NCBI RefSeq assembly: GCF_002866065.1
Contig: NZ_LNJZ01000002.1
Location: 124,001 to 188,000 of the forward strand
Length of the DNA stretch: 64,000 nt
From: Thiopseudomonas denitrificans
GTDB lineage: Bacteria; Pseudomonadota; Gammaproteobacteria; Pseudomonadales; Pseudomonadaceae
Reading direction: 5' to 3'
In this document: positions 8,022 to 16,404 of the stretch, piece after piece
Layout of the letters: every line of letters starts with the position of its first letter
Numbering within the stretch: the stretch's first letter is position 1
Translations under genes and position numbers: made by a program
The notes under the pieces: model-generated
What the model was told of the DNA's origin: nothing
What the model saw: only the letters and a program-made list of their open reading frames with translations
The model's database searches: none

Positions 8022-8291
8022 ATGAAAACTGAAATTTTTGCTATCGCTGTTGCCGGTCTGATGTCCGTTATGCCTCTGGCCCATGCCGGTGAACATCCGG
8101 ATGCCCAGCAACGTGCGGCACTGGAAACTGCCCTGACCACTGCCGGCTTTGTCAGCTGGGGTGAGATTGAAATGGAAAAAGGCTTCTGGGAAGTCGATGG
8201 CGCCCGCAAGGAGCTGGGTGCCAAACTGAAGTTCGAGCTCAAGCTGGACCCGACCACCATGCTGGTGGTTGAAGAGAAGGTCGACGACTGA
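8022..8291 (+). CDS. Small PepSY-domain secreted protein
   Basis: An 89-residue protein with a signal peptide (MKTEIFAIAVAG...PLAHA, about 1-22), then a compact PepSY-like domain (AALETALTTAGFVSWGEIEMEKGFWEVDGARK, then LKFELKLDPTTMLVVEEK). The start at 8022 follows an AGGAG ribosome site; an upstream in-frame ATG at 7995 would break the signal peptide and is rejected. It sits behind the two-component operon, separated by a regulatory-looking region with 11-bp repeats. Similar PepSY proteins are induced targets of BqsR/CarR-like systems. Function unknown. Confidence 0.8.
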   Translation: MKTEIFAIAVAGLMSVMPLAHAGEHPDAQQRAALETALTTAGFVSWGEIEMEKGFWEVDGARKELGAKLKFELKLDPTTMLVVEEKVDD

Positions 8292-8313
8292 GTCTGTACC
8301 AAAGCCTGTTGCA

Positions 8314-8343
8314 CAGGTCGCACCCGAGTTCAGGTGCGACCTG
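8314..8343 (+). terminator. Hairpin after the PepSY gene
   Basis: A perfect 10-bp inverted repeat, CAGGTCGCAC (8314-8323) and GTGCGACCTG (8334-8343), lies 22 bp after the PepSY stop. There is no T-run, so it may be a weak terminator or an mRNA 3' stabiliser. Confidence 0.45.
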
Positions 8344-8450
8344 GTTATACCGATTCCATGTGCCTGCCTTAAACCAAGTTGAATTGCCCATTAAGTTTGC
8401 TTTAAGGCATGGCTTTTATCCTGCAGCCATCTGAAGAGAGGATGTTTGCC

Positions 8451-9749
8451 ATGAAAAAACTGATTTGGGGCACTGTACTGGTTGGCATGGCCGCCTGGCT
8501 GCTGCCTTCCATCGGACTGCTGCCAGACTGGGATGTGTGGGCCTGGCGCAAACAGCTGATCTATTTCAGCGGGCTGGCTTCTTTTATGTTGATGACAGTG
8601 GTCATGCTGCTGGCCATCCGTCCGCACTGGCTGGAAAAACCGCTGGGCGGTCTGGACAAGATGTACAGCCTGCACAAGTGGGCCGGCATCTGGTCGGTGG
8701 TGTTTGCGTTGTTGCACTATGGCATCAAACTGGCCAAGGGGCCGATGCTGATGCTGTTTGGCGAGGCAACCAAAGGACCGCGCATAGAGACTTTTCTGGA
8801 CGTGTTCCGTGGCAGCGCCAAGGATCTTGGCGAGTGGTCACTGTGGATCTTTGCCGCCATGGTGCTGGTGGCCCTGTGGCAGCGCTTTCCGTATCACCTG
8901 TGGCGCTATGTGCACAAGGCGCTTGCCGTGTTCTATCTGATTATCGTGTTCCACAGCATTGTGCTGACTCCGGCACAGTGGTGGTTGCAGCCGACCGGCA
9001 TGCTGATTGCGCTGGCTTCGGTTCTGGGTACCTACGCAGCATTGGTGAGCCTGAGTGGCCGCATTGGCCGCAGCCGTACTCACAGTGGCAAGCTGCTGGA
9101 AGTACGTCACCTGCAGTCAGACATGGTTGAGCTGGTGTGCCAGCTGGATGGTCGCTGGCAGCATGAGCCCGGTCAGTTCGCCTTTGTCCGCTTTGAGGGC
9201 ATTGCAGACCCGCACCCCTTCACCATTGCCAGCGCCGACCAGGGCAATGGCCAGCTGCACTTTGCCATCAAGGCGCTGGGTGATCATACCCGTCAGCTGG
9301 TGCGCGAGCTTCAGCCCGGTCAGTCAGTGCGTGTCGAAGGTCCCTATGGTCGCTTCGATCTGCCGCAACAAAAAGGTGACGAGGAACAGGTCTGGGTGGC
9401 AGCCGGTATTGGTGTGACTCCTTTCATTGCCTGGCTGGAAGGTCTGCAAGAGCGGCCGGAACAGGCACCAGTAGCCAGCCTGCATTACTGCGCCAACAAT
9501 GAACAGGAAGCGGTGTTTGCCGATCGACTGCAGCAGCTGTGCGAGAAGCTGCCCAGCATCCGCCTGCATGTTCACCTCAGCCAGCGTGATGGCAAGCTGG
9601 ACTCCAGCCAGCTGTTGGCCGGACGGGGTGACAACACCAGGGTGTGGTTCTGTGGGCCGGAAGGTTTTGCCGACAGCATTGCACAGGCTATGAACCAGCT
9701 GGGCATGAACCCGCACAACCTGCACAGGGAGCTGTTCAGAATGCGTTAA
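8451..9749 (+). CDS. Ferric-reductase-like transmembrane flavoprotein
   Basis: A 432-residue predicted membrane flavocytochrome that would pass electrons from NAD(P)H via FAD to heme and an outer acceptor such as Fe(III). The N-terminal half (about 1-210) has several membrane helices with paired histidines of the ferric reductase-like domain (LHKWAG, LLHYGIK, HLWRYVHK, FHSIVL). The C-terminal half is a ferredoxin-NADP reductase-type module: FAD site HPFTIAS, a glycine motif in WVAAGIGVTPFIAWL, and a C-terminal VWFCGPEGF segment. The ATG at 8451 is correctly spaced from GAGAGGA. Its position next to a two-component/PepSY set suggests metal or redox stress control, which is an inference. Confidence 0.85.
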   Translation: MKKLIWGTVLVGMAAWLLPSIGLLPDWDVWAWRKQLIYFSGLASFMLMTVVMLLAIRPHWLEKPLGGLDKMYSLHKWAGIWSVVFALLHYGIKLAKGPMLMLFGEATKGPRIETFLDVFRGSAKDLGEWSLWIFAAMVLVALWQRFPYHLWRYVHKALAVFYLIIVFHSIVLTPAQWWLQPTGMLIALASVLGTYAALVSLSGRIGRSRTHSGKLLEVRHLQSDMVELVCQLDGRWQHEPGQFAFVRFEGIADPHPFTIASADQGNGQLHFAIKALGDHTRQLVRELQPGQSVRVEGPYGRFDLPQQKGDEEQVWVAAGIGVTPFIAWLEGLQERPEQAPVASLHYCANNEQEAVFADRLQQLCEKLPSIRLHVHLSQRDGKLDSSQLLAGRGDNTRVWFCGPEGFADSIAQAMNQLGMNPHNLHRELFRMR

Positions 9750-9802
9750 CCACTCGGCTGTTCATCCAGGCGCATACAGTTTGGGTGACTGCCAGCTAAA
9801 AC

Positions 9803-9833
9803 AAAGCCCGGATTAGATAAGAGTCCGGGCTTT
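9803..9833. terminator. Bidirectional terminator
   Basis: AAAGCCCGGA (9803-9812) and TCCGGGCTTT (9824-9833) form a perfect 10-bp stem with A/T flanks on both sides. It lies between the convergent reductase gene and the minus-strand gene at 9872 and can serve both. Confidence 0.85.
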
Positions 9834-9871
9834 GTGTGTTTTGGGCAAGGTTGTTGCGATCAGCGTAGATA

Positions 9872-10372
9872 TCAGTGTGACAGGTCGATCGCTTGCCAGC
9901 CCTGGTGGTCGAAGAAGTCGCCGTAGCTGTTCAACATCTGTGCAATGCTGACTACCGCATCGGTAGGTGATTTGTCTTCGGCCTTGCCTTCAACGGCTTC
10001 CAGGTCATGCATGACATTGGCCAGCACTATATGCAGCTGGGCATCAGCATCTGCCGGCAGCTCGCAGTTTTCGAAGATATACGCCAGCTGTTCGTTGATC
10101 TCTGTGGTCAGCTGCTGATAGCCGCTGGCTGACATCTGGTTTGCGTGGATTTGCTCAATTGCACCGGCAACACTGCCGTGAATTGCATTCATGCCCTGGC
10201 GCAGCGGCGCATCAATGGCCCATTTTTGGCCCTGATTCAGTTCCAGGGTAGCGCTGGACAGGTCGTGGTGGTCATGTGCGTCGGCATCTGCCCAGACAGG
10301 CTGGGTAGCAAAAGCGAAAAGCAGTGGAGCAGACAAAATGGTTGTCCGGGTAAAGAGCTTGATGTTTTTCAT
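9872..10372 (-). CDS. Uncharacterised periplasmic protein with His-rich N-terminus
   Basis: A 166-residue protein with a signal peptide (MKNIKLFTRTTILSAPLLFAFATQPVWA) and a mature N-terminus DADAHDHHDL that could bind metal. The rest is predicted mostly helical (MNAIHGSVAGAIEQIHANQMSASGYQQL and LHIVLANVMHDLEAV), like a small four-helix bundle. The start at 10372 has a GGAG ribosome site; a GTG/ATG seven codons further upstream is not supported. I do not recognise a named family with certainty. It converges with the reductase gene across a shared terminator, so a metal or redox role is possible but unproven. Confidence 0.65.
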   Translation of the reverse strand: MKNIKLFTRTTILSAPLLFAFATQPVWADADAHDHHDLSSATLELNQGQKWAIDAPLRQGMNAIHGSVAGAIEQIHANQMSASGYQQLTTEINEQLAYIFENCELPADADAQLHIVLANVMHDLEAVEGKAEDKSPTDAVVSIAQMLNSYGDFFDHQGWQAIDLSH

Positions 10373-10555
10373 TGGTACTCCTTGAGTAGTCAAGTAAGGG
10401 GTGCTTGATATTTCGGGTTCCGGTTAAAGCCAGGCTGGGCCTTTGCAGAAAATAACACAATGATCTGAGCAATCAGTTGTTTGTGCGCATCCATCAGGGT
10501 GCGCTTCATTTTCTGACCGGTTCGTATTGCAAAAACCTGGTATCACCGATAAGTT

Positions 10556-10569
10556 AGTAATAGCTTACT
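10556..10569 (+). promoter_or_regulatory. Inverted repeat AGTAA-TAGC-TTACT, probable TetR operator
   Basis: A perfect 5-bp inverted repeat with 4-bp spacer (extended TTAGTAA/TTACTTA) sits 21-34 bp upstream of the TetR-family start codon. This is where a self-repressing TetR dimer usually binds. Assignment is by position and symmetry only. Confidence 0.55.
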
Positions 10570-10589
10570 TACTTTACTATGAAGACCAT

Positions 10590-11198
10590 ATGAATACCAA
10601 ACCCAGACAGCTTACTGCCGCCGAGCGCAAAGAGCTGACCATAGAGACGGTGGTCGAGCTGGCGGCCGAACAGAACCCGGCAGAAATCACCACCACTGCA
10701 ATTGCCCAGCGCATGGGGCTGACTCAGGGAGCACTATTTCGGCACTTCAGCAGCAAAGAGATGCTGCTGGAAGCCACCATGCAGTGGGTCAGCCAGCGCT
10801 TGCTGGACCGGGTGGACCGCGCTGCCGCCAAAGCAGGTTGTCCACTTGCTGCACTGGAAGCGATGTTCATGGCTCATACCAGCTTTGTTGCCCGGCACCC
10901 GGGTGTGCCGCGCCTGTTGTTTGGAGAACTGCAGCGTCCCGGTAAAACGCTGATCAAGTCCATGGTGGAAACCCTGCTGCAGGAGTACAGCCAGCGCTTG
11001 CAACTCCATTTGCAGCAGGGCATTGAGCAGGGTGTCTTTTATCCGCAGCTGAACACCCGGGCCGCGGCCAGTCTGTATATCGGCAGCATTCAGGCGCTGG
11101 TCATTCAGGCGACGGTAAGTGGTGAGGCACAGTTGATCAGCCAGCAGGCCCCTGCAGCTTTTGCACTGTTTCGACGTAGCCTGGAGGTTCACCCATGA
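10590..11198 (+). CDS. cecR: TetR-family repressor, CecR (YbiH)-like
   Basis: A 202-residue transcription regulator that heads an efflux operon. The N-terminal helix-turn-helix is clear (RKELTIETVVELAAEQNPAEITTTAIAQRMGLTQGALFRHFSSKEML), followed by a helical ligand-binding domain. The ATG at 10590 is preferred over an upstream in-frame start at 10527 that would read through the putative operator. The stop overlaps the next gene's ATG (ATGA). The gene order regulator, HlyD-like, double ATPase, two permeases is that of E. coli cecR-ybhGFSR, a transporter set linked to tolerance of some antibiotics, so this is likely its repressor. The inducer is unknown. Confidence 0.8.
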   Translation: MNTKPRQLTAAERKELTIETVVELAAEQNPAEITTTAIAQRMGLTQGALFRHFSSKEMLLEATMQWVSQRLLDRVDRAAAKAGCPLAALEAMFMAHTSFVARHPGVPRLLFGELQRPGKTLIKSMVETLLQEYSQRLQLHLQQGIEQGVFYPQLNTRAAASLYIGSIQALVIQATVSGEAQLISQQAPAAFALFRRSLEVHP

Positions 11199-12199
11199 GT
11201 GCTGTCAAACGCAGGCTTCCCGTTGTTTTATTGATACTGCTGGCAGTTGCGGCAGTGCTGTTTTATCTGTGGCAGCAGCAGGCTGAGGACCGCAGTGATC
11301 GTCTGTTGCTGTACGGCAATGTGGATATCCGTGAGGTGCAACTGGCGTTTCGTCAGCCGGGCCGCTTGCAGACCCTGAATTTTGATGAGGGTGACCGGGT
11401 TGCCGAAGGCACCTTGCTGGCCGAGCTGGATGCCCAGCCCTACCGGGAGGCGCTGGCGGTTGCCAGTGCCAATACCTTGCTGGCCCGTACCGAGCTGAAC
11501 AAGCTGCAGGCCGGTTTGCGCCCGCAGGAAGTCGAGCAGGCGCGGGCTGCGTTGAACCAGGCACAGGCGGTTGCCCGTGATGCCCGGGCCAATCATCAGC
11601 GCCAGCAGGTGCTGGTCAAGGATGGGGCTGTCAGCCGCAGCATGGCGGATGCGGCACAGGCTGCCCACGAGCAGGCGCAAGCCCGGGTCCATTCCGCACA
11701 GGCAGCTTTGTCGCAGGCGATCGAAGGCTTTCGACAAGAAGACATTGCCGCGGCGCAGGCCCGGCTGACCGCTGCCGAGGCTGCCGAGGCCCAGGCAGAA
11801 ACCGCCCTGGCTGATACCCGCCTGCTGGCACCGGCCGATGGCGTTATCCTGGCACGGGTACGGGAAGCCGGCAGCATGTTGGTCAGCCAAGCTGCTGTGT
11901 ATACATTGAGCCTTGAGCATCCGGTGTATGTACGTGCCTATGTGGGCGAGCCCGATCTGGGCCAGGTAGTGCCCGGACGCCAGGTGCTGATACACAGCGA
12001 TAGCAGTGAGCGTGTCTATCAGGGCCAGATCGGTTTTGTTTCGCCACGTGCCGAATTCACCCCGAAAACGGTAGAAACCACTGACCTGAGAACCGAGCTG
12101 GTATACCGGCTGCGGATTGTGGTCAGTGATGCCGATGATGCCTTGCGTCAGGGCATGCCGGTTACCGTCGAGCTGCAGAGAACCGGCGCGGATGAATGA
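11195..12199 (+). CDS. ybhG: HlyD/YbhG-type periplasmic adaptor of ABC efflux pump
   Basis: A 334-residue membrane fusion protein. One N-terminal membrane anchor (LPVVLLILLAVAAVLFYLW) is followed by a barrel-sandwich half (YGNVDIREVQLAFRQPGRLQTL), then a long Ala/Gln-rich coiled-coil hairpin (about 90-210) and the second lipoyl half (TRLLAPADGVILARVREAGSMLV). It would link the inner-membrane ABC permeases to an outer-membrane channel. It starts on the ATGA overlap with the regulator, and its 3' end overlaps the ATPase gene by 8 bp, so the operon is translationally coupled. Confidence 0.88.
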   Translation: MSAVKRRLPVVLLILLAVAAVLFYLWQQQAEDRSDRLLLYGNVDIREVQLAFRQPGRLQTLNFDEGDRVAEGTLLAELDAQPYREALAVASANTLLARTELNKLQAGLRPQEVEQARAALNQAQAVARDARANHQRQQVLVKDGAVSRSMADAAQAAHEQAQARVHSAQAALSQAIEGFRQEDIAAAQARLTAAEAAEAQAETALADTRLLAPADGVILARVREAGSMLVSQAAVYTLSLEHPVYVRAYVGEPDLGQVVPGRQVLIHSDSSERVYQGQIGFVSPRAEFTPKTVETTDLRTELVYRLRIVVSDADDALRQGMPVTVELQRTGADE

Positions 12200-13943
12200 T
12201 CTGCTGGCGAGCAACAGTGCACCTGCGGTGCAGCTGACGGAGCTGAGCAAGAGTTTTGGCCCCGTGCAGGCCCTGCATAGCCTGAGTGCGCGAGTGGAAT
12301 ACGGACGTCTGACCGGGCTGGTCGGGCCGGATGGCGCCGGCAAGACCACCCTGATGCGCATCCTGATCGGCTTGCTGCATCCTGACAGTGGCCAGGCCAG
12401 TGTCGCCGGTCTGGATACGGTGCGTGAGGCCGAGGCGATCCATGCGGCAACCGGCTACATGCCGCAACGCTTTGGCCTGTATGAAGACCTGAGCGTGCTG
12501 GAAAACCTGCGCCTCTATGCGCGGCTGCGTGGTCTGGATGCGGGTCAGCAGAGCGGCTTGTTCAAGGAGCTGCTGGACTTCACCCGGCTGGCACCTTTTA
12601 CCGCCCGTCTGGCCGGTCAACTGTCGGGTGGAATGAAACAAAAGCTGGGACTGGCCTGTGCCCTGATGGCGCGGCCACGGGTACTGTTGCTGGATGAACC
12701 CGGCGTTGGTGTGGATCCGGTCAGCCGTCAGGATCTGTGGCGCATGGTGCAGACGCTGACCGATGAGGGCATGGCGGTGATCTGGGCGACCGCCTATCTG
12801 GATGAAGCGGAGCGCTGTGAGTCGGTGTTGCTGCTGGATCAGGGCCAGCTGCTCTATCAGGGCGCGCCTGAACAATTGACCCGGCGCCTGCGTGGTCGCA
12901 GTTATCGGCTGGAAAATCTGGACAGCCAGCGCCGGCAACTGCTGAGCGAGGCGCTGGATTTGCCATCGGTCAGCGATGGCGTGATCCAGGGGGCTGGTGT
13001 GCGTGTGGTACTGCGTGATGGAGCCGGGCGCACGGACATTGAAGCGCTGGCCAGCCGGGCAGGGGTGCCGTTGCAAGCTGTCGAACCCCGTTTTGAAGAT
13101 GCCTTCATTGATTTGCTTGGCGGCGGACCAGGTGGAACCTCAGCGCTGGCCGAACGACTGGAACCGGTCCGGCTGGCTTCGGACATTGCCGTATCCTGCA
13201 ATCAGCTGACCAAGCGCTTTGGCAATTTTACCGCCACCGACGTGGTCAGTTTCGAGGTACGCAAGGGCGAAATCTTCGGTTTGCTCGGCCCCAATGGGGC
13301 CGGTAAGTCCACCACCTTCAAGATGCTGTGCGGACTGCTCAAGCCGACTTCGGGCGAGGCCCGGGTGGTAGGGCTGGACCTGCGTCGTGCCAGCGGTGCC
13401 GCCAAGGGGCAGCTGGGCTACATGGCGCAGAAATTTTCCCTGTATGGCCTGTTGTCGGTCCGGCAGAACCTGGAGTTTTCAGCCGGCGTGTATGGCCTGG
13501 AAGGCAACGAAAAGAACCAGCGCATTGCCCAGATGGTGGAAACCTTTGATCTGGAGCCCTGGCTCGACAGCGCGCCGGATGCATTGCCACTGGGCCACAA
13601 GCAGCGCCTGGCACTGGCCTGCGCCTTGATGCACCGTCCGCCGGTGCTGTTTCTGGATGAGCCGACTTCCGGTGTGGACCCCATCACCCGGCGTGAGTTC
13701 TGGACCCATATCAACGGGCTGGCACGCAAGGGCGTCACCATCATGGTGACCACCCATTTCATGGACGAGGCGGAGTATTGCGACCGCGTCGCCATGCTGT
13801 CCCAGGCACGGCTGATTGCCCTGGATACGCCTGATGCGCTTAAACGTCAGGCCGCCACGACCGATAACCCGGACCCCAGCATGGAAGATGCCTTCATTCA
13901 TCTGGTTGAAACCGCCGCGCAGGCGACGCAGGTGCAGCCATGA
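12192..13943 (+). CDS. ybhF: Double-ATPase ABC transporter subunit, YbhF-like
   Basis: A 583-residue protein with two full nucleotide-binding domains in tandem. The first has Walker A GPDGAGKTT, signature LSGGMKQKLGLA and Walker B VLLLDEPGVGVDP. The second has Walker A GPNGAGKST, a less usual signature LPLGHKQRLALA, and Walker B VLFLDEPTSGVDP. The second signature (LPLGH in place of LSGGQ) suggests asymmetric ATP sites, as is known for YbhF-type proteins. The start at 12192 follows GGCGCGG poorly but overlaps the adaptor gene by 8 bp, supporting translational coupling; the longer frame from 12117 lies inside the adaptor gene and is rejected. Confidence 0.88.
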   Translation: MNDLLASNSAPAVQLTELSKSFGPVQALHSLSARVEYGRLTGLVGPDGAGKTTLMRILIGLLHPDSGQASVAGLDTVREAEAIHAATGYMPQRFGLYEDLSVLENLRLYARLRGLDAGQQSGLFKELLDFTRLAPFTARLAGQLSGGMKQKLGLACALMARPRVLLLDEPGVGVDPVSRQDLWRMVQTLTDEGMAVIWATAYLDEAERCESVLLLDQGQLLYQGAPEQLTRRLRGRSYRLENLDSQRRQLLSEALDLPSVSDGVIQGAGVRVVLRDGAGRTDIEALASRAGVPLQAVEPRFEDAFIDLLGGGPGGTSALAERLEPVRLASDIAVSCNQLTKRFGNFTATDVVSFEVRKGEIFGLLGPNGAGKSTTFKMLCGLLKPTSGEARVVGLDLRRASGAAKGQLGYMAQKFSLYGLLSVRQNLEFSAGVYGLEGNEKNQRIAQMVETFDLEPWLDSAPDALPLGHKQRLALACALMHRPPVLFLDEPTSGVDPITRREFWTHINGLARKGVTIMVTTHFMDEAEYCDRVAMLSQARLIALDTPDALKRQAATTDNPDPSMEDAFIHLVETAAQATQVQP

Positions 13944-15058
13944 GTCATCGTCGTTTATGGGCGCTGGTGCACAAGGAAAGCCTGCAGGCAGTGCGTGACC
14001 CGTCCACCCTGTTGATTGCGCTGGTACTGCCGCTGATCTTGCTGCTGCTGTTTGCCTATGCCGTATCGCTGGACGCGAAAAATGTGCCGGTTGCAGTGGT
14101 CAACGAGTCAAGCAGTGCCAAGGCGCAGCAGTTGGCCGCTGCGCTGGCGGCAACAGCCTATTTGCAGCCGGAGTTTGTGCAGGACCGGCGCACGGCAATG
14201 CCTGCACTGGTCTCGGGGCAGGTGCGTGGCTACATCGTCATTCCCGCCGACTTCGAACAGCGTTTGTCTCAGCGAGGCGAACAACCCTTGCTGCAGGTGC
14301 TGACCGACGGCTCACAACCGAATACGGCCAACTATGTCGAAAACTACACTCTGGGCGTGCTGCAAAGCTGGCGGGCCGGTTTGCCGGAAGCTGCCGCGGC
14401 GCAGCAGGGCGGTATTCAGCTGGAGCCAAGATTCTGGTTCAACCCGGAGCTGGAAAGCCGGCGGGCGCTGGTGCCCGGCGCCATTGCCATTGTCATGACC
14501 ATTATCGGCACCCTGCTCACCGCGCTGGTGGTCGCCAGGGAATGGGAGCGCGGCACCATGGAGGCCATCATGTCGACACCGGCCTCGGTCAACCAGATCC
14601 TGATCGGCAAGCTGCTGCCGTATTTTGTGCTGGCCATGCTCTCCATGCTGGGTGCTACCCTGCTGGCGGTGCAGGTGTTTGACGTACCGTTACGCGGTTC
14701 ACTGTGGGCGCTATTGCTGTTGTCGGCAGTGTTCATGATTCCGGCGCTGGGACAGGGATTGCTGATTTCCTCGCTGACGCGTAACCAGTTTCTGGCTTCA
14801 CAGATCGCCCTGTTTTCCGGCTATTTGCCGGCCTTTATCCTGTCGGGCTTCTTGTTTGAAATTGATGCAATGCCCGCTGTCGTTCGTGCTCTGACCTATG
14901 TGATTCCGGCCCGTTATTTCGTGGATTCGTTAAAGACAGTGTTTCTTGCGGGTGATGTCTGGGCGGTATTTTTGCCCAATCTGTTGGCCATGGCAGGCAT
15001 AGGGCTATTGTTCTTCGCCCTGGCCAGGCGGGCCACCCGCAAGAATCTAGAGGGTTGA
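13940..15058 (+). CDS. ybhS: ABC-2 type permease, YbhS-like
   Basis: A 372-residue inner-membrane permease. A first membrane segment near 25-45 (LLIALVLPLILLLLFAYAVSL) is followed by a large periplasmic loop (about 46-175), then five hydrophobic segments with the ABC-2 motif REWERGTMEAIMSTPAS. It starts on an ATGA overlap with the ATPase. It pairs with the next gene to form a heterodimeric exporter channel. Substrates are likely hydrophobic drugs or cations by analogy with E. coli YbhFSR. Confidence 0.88.
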   Translation: MSHRRLWALVHKESLQAVRDPSTLLIALVLPLILLLLFAYAVSLDAKNVPVAVVNESSSAKAQQLAAALAATAYLQPEFVQDRRTAMPALVSGQVRGYIVIPADFEQRLSQRGEQPLLQVLTDGSQPNTANYVENYTLGVLQSWRAGLPEAAAAQQGGIQLEPRFWFNPELESRRALVPGAIAIVMTIIGTLLTALVVAREWERGTMEAIMSTPASVNQILIGKLLPYFVLAMLSMLGATLLAVQVFDVPLRGSLWALLLLSAVFMIPALGQGLLISSLTRNQFLASQIALFSGYLPAFILSGFLFEIDAMPAVVRALTYVIPARYFVDSLKTVFLAGDVWAVFLPNLLAMAGIGLLFFALARRATRKNLEG

Positions 15059-15060
15059 AT

Positions 15061-16176
15061 ATGCGAGGCATCATTGTCTGGCCGCGCTTGCGTGCCCAGT
15101 TCATCAAGGAAGTGCTGAGTATCCTGCGTGATCCGCGCAGTCGCATGGTGGTGTTTGTCCCCCCGATTTTTCAGCTGCTGGTGTTTGCCTTCGCGGCCAC
15201 CCTGGAAGTACGCAATATCGAGCTGGCGGTATATAACCAAGACCACGGCCGCTGGTCGGTCGAGTATCTGCAACAGCTGCATGGGGCCGGTTTTGTCAGC
15301 CGCATCCATCAGGCACAGAGCCAGCAGCATCTGGGCCAGATGCTGGAGCGGGGGGAGGTGATTGCCGCGCTGAGTTTTCCGGCGGACTTTTCCCGCTCCA
15401 TCAGTGCCGGCGAGCCGGCCAGCGTACAGGTGCTGGTCGATGGCCGGCGCAGCAACGCAGGGCAGATCAGCCTGGCCTATCTCAACCGGATCGCGGCCTC
15501 GGTCAATGCACAAACTCAGCACGAGCTGAGCGTTCCCGAGCCGGCCGCGGTGCGCCACCTGTTCAATCCGAACCTGATCTATCGCTGGTTCACCGTACCC
15601 GGGCTGACCGGTATTCTGGCGCTGTTCAGTGCACTGCTGATCACCTCGCTTTCCATTGCCCGCGAGCGGGAAATGGGCACCTTTGACCAGCTGCTGGTGT
15701 CACCCACCACAACCACCGAAATCATCCTGGCCAAGTCATTGCCTGCCTTGCTGATCGGCACCCTGCTCGGGCTGGTAATGATCGCCGCCGGGGTCTTCCT
15801 GTTTGGCATTCCCTTTACCGGATCATTTGGCTGGCTGCTGTTGAGCCTGACCCTGTTCATCCTGTCGGTGGTTGGCATCGGGCTGATGCTGTCGGCCATC
15901 AGCATGACGCAGCAGCAGGCGATTCTGGCGGCTTTTGCTGTTGGCATTCCGGCTGTGCTGATGTCAGGTTTTGCCACCCCGGTGGAAAACATGCCACAGG
16001 TATTGCAGTGGCTGGCCCAGCTGATTCCGTTGACGCACTTTCTGATCATTGTCGAGGGCAGCTTTCTCAAGGGGCTGCCCACGCGGGATGTGCTGCACAG
16101 CCTGTGGCCGCTGGCCTGCATTGCGGCAACCTGCCTGGGAGCCGCGGTATGGCTGGTGCGCGGGCGTCTGCAATAA
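15061..16176 (+). CDS. ybhR: ABC-2 type permease, YbhR-like
   Basis: A 371-residue paralog of the preceding permease with the same layout: a membrane segment at about 25-45, a large external domain, then five C-terminal helices. It carries the conserved REREMGTFDQLLVSPTT motif. The ATG at 15061 lies 2 bp after the previous stop; a TTG at 15055 is less likely. It is the last gene of the efflux operon. No clear terminator follows; the MITE starts 25 bp downstream. Confidence 0.88.
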   Translation: MRGIIVWPRLRAQFIKEVLSILRDPRSRMVVFVPPIFQLLVFAFAATLEVRNIELAVYNQDHGRWSVEYLQQLHGAGFVSRIHQAQSQQHLGQMLERGEVIAALSFPADFSRSISAGEPASVQVLVDGRRSNAGQISLAYLNRIAASVNAQTQHELSVPEPAAVRHLFNPNLIYRWFTVPGLTGILALFSALLITSLSIAREREMGTFDQLLVSPTTTTEIILAKSLPALLIGTLLGLVMIAAGVFLFGIPFTGSFGWLLLSLTLFILSVVGIGLMLSAISMTQQQAILAAFAVGIPAVLMSGFATPVENMPQVLQWLAQLIPLTHFLIIVEGSFLKGLPTRDVLHSLWPLACIAATCLGAAVWLVRGRLQ

Positions 16177-16201
16177 ATGCATCAAGCCCGCTACGCTTGC
16201 T

Positions 16202-16404
16202 TGAGGAAGCGCTGAATAATGTTGGCGAGGCAGTCAGGGCAAGGCAAAAAATGGCGAAAAAGCGCAGTTTACAAGTTGTAAATGAGCATTTTATTCGCTT
16301 CGCTCACTGCTACGCAGCCGTGCTAAAGCACGTTCAACCCAAGGGTTGTGAGTCAGTTTTTAACACAGCCCTGACAACGCAGGTAATTATTCAGTGTTTC
16401 CTCA
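16202..16404. mobile_element. MITE, ~203 bp, with imperfect terminal inverted repeats
   Basis: The left end is GAGGAAGCGCTGAATAAT (16203-16220). The right end, read inverted from 16403, is GAGGAAACACTGAATAAT: 16 of 18 positions match, with one more matching base outside on each side. The interior has no coding potential. No target-site duplication is obvious in the immediate flanks. The right end overlaps the last codons and the stop of the Fic gene. A solo copy of the left-end core lies at 4340. A transposase that could move it is not in the window. Confidence 0.75.

Noticed and set aside
12162-13076. Long minus-strand frame opposite the ABC ATPase
   Set aside because: Antisense shadow of a well-supported gene; no ribosome site and no recognisable domain.
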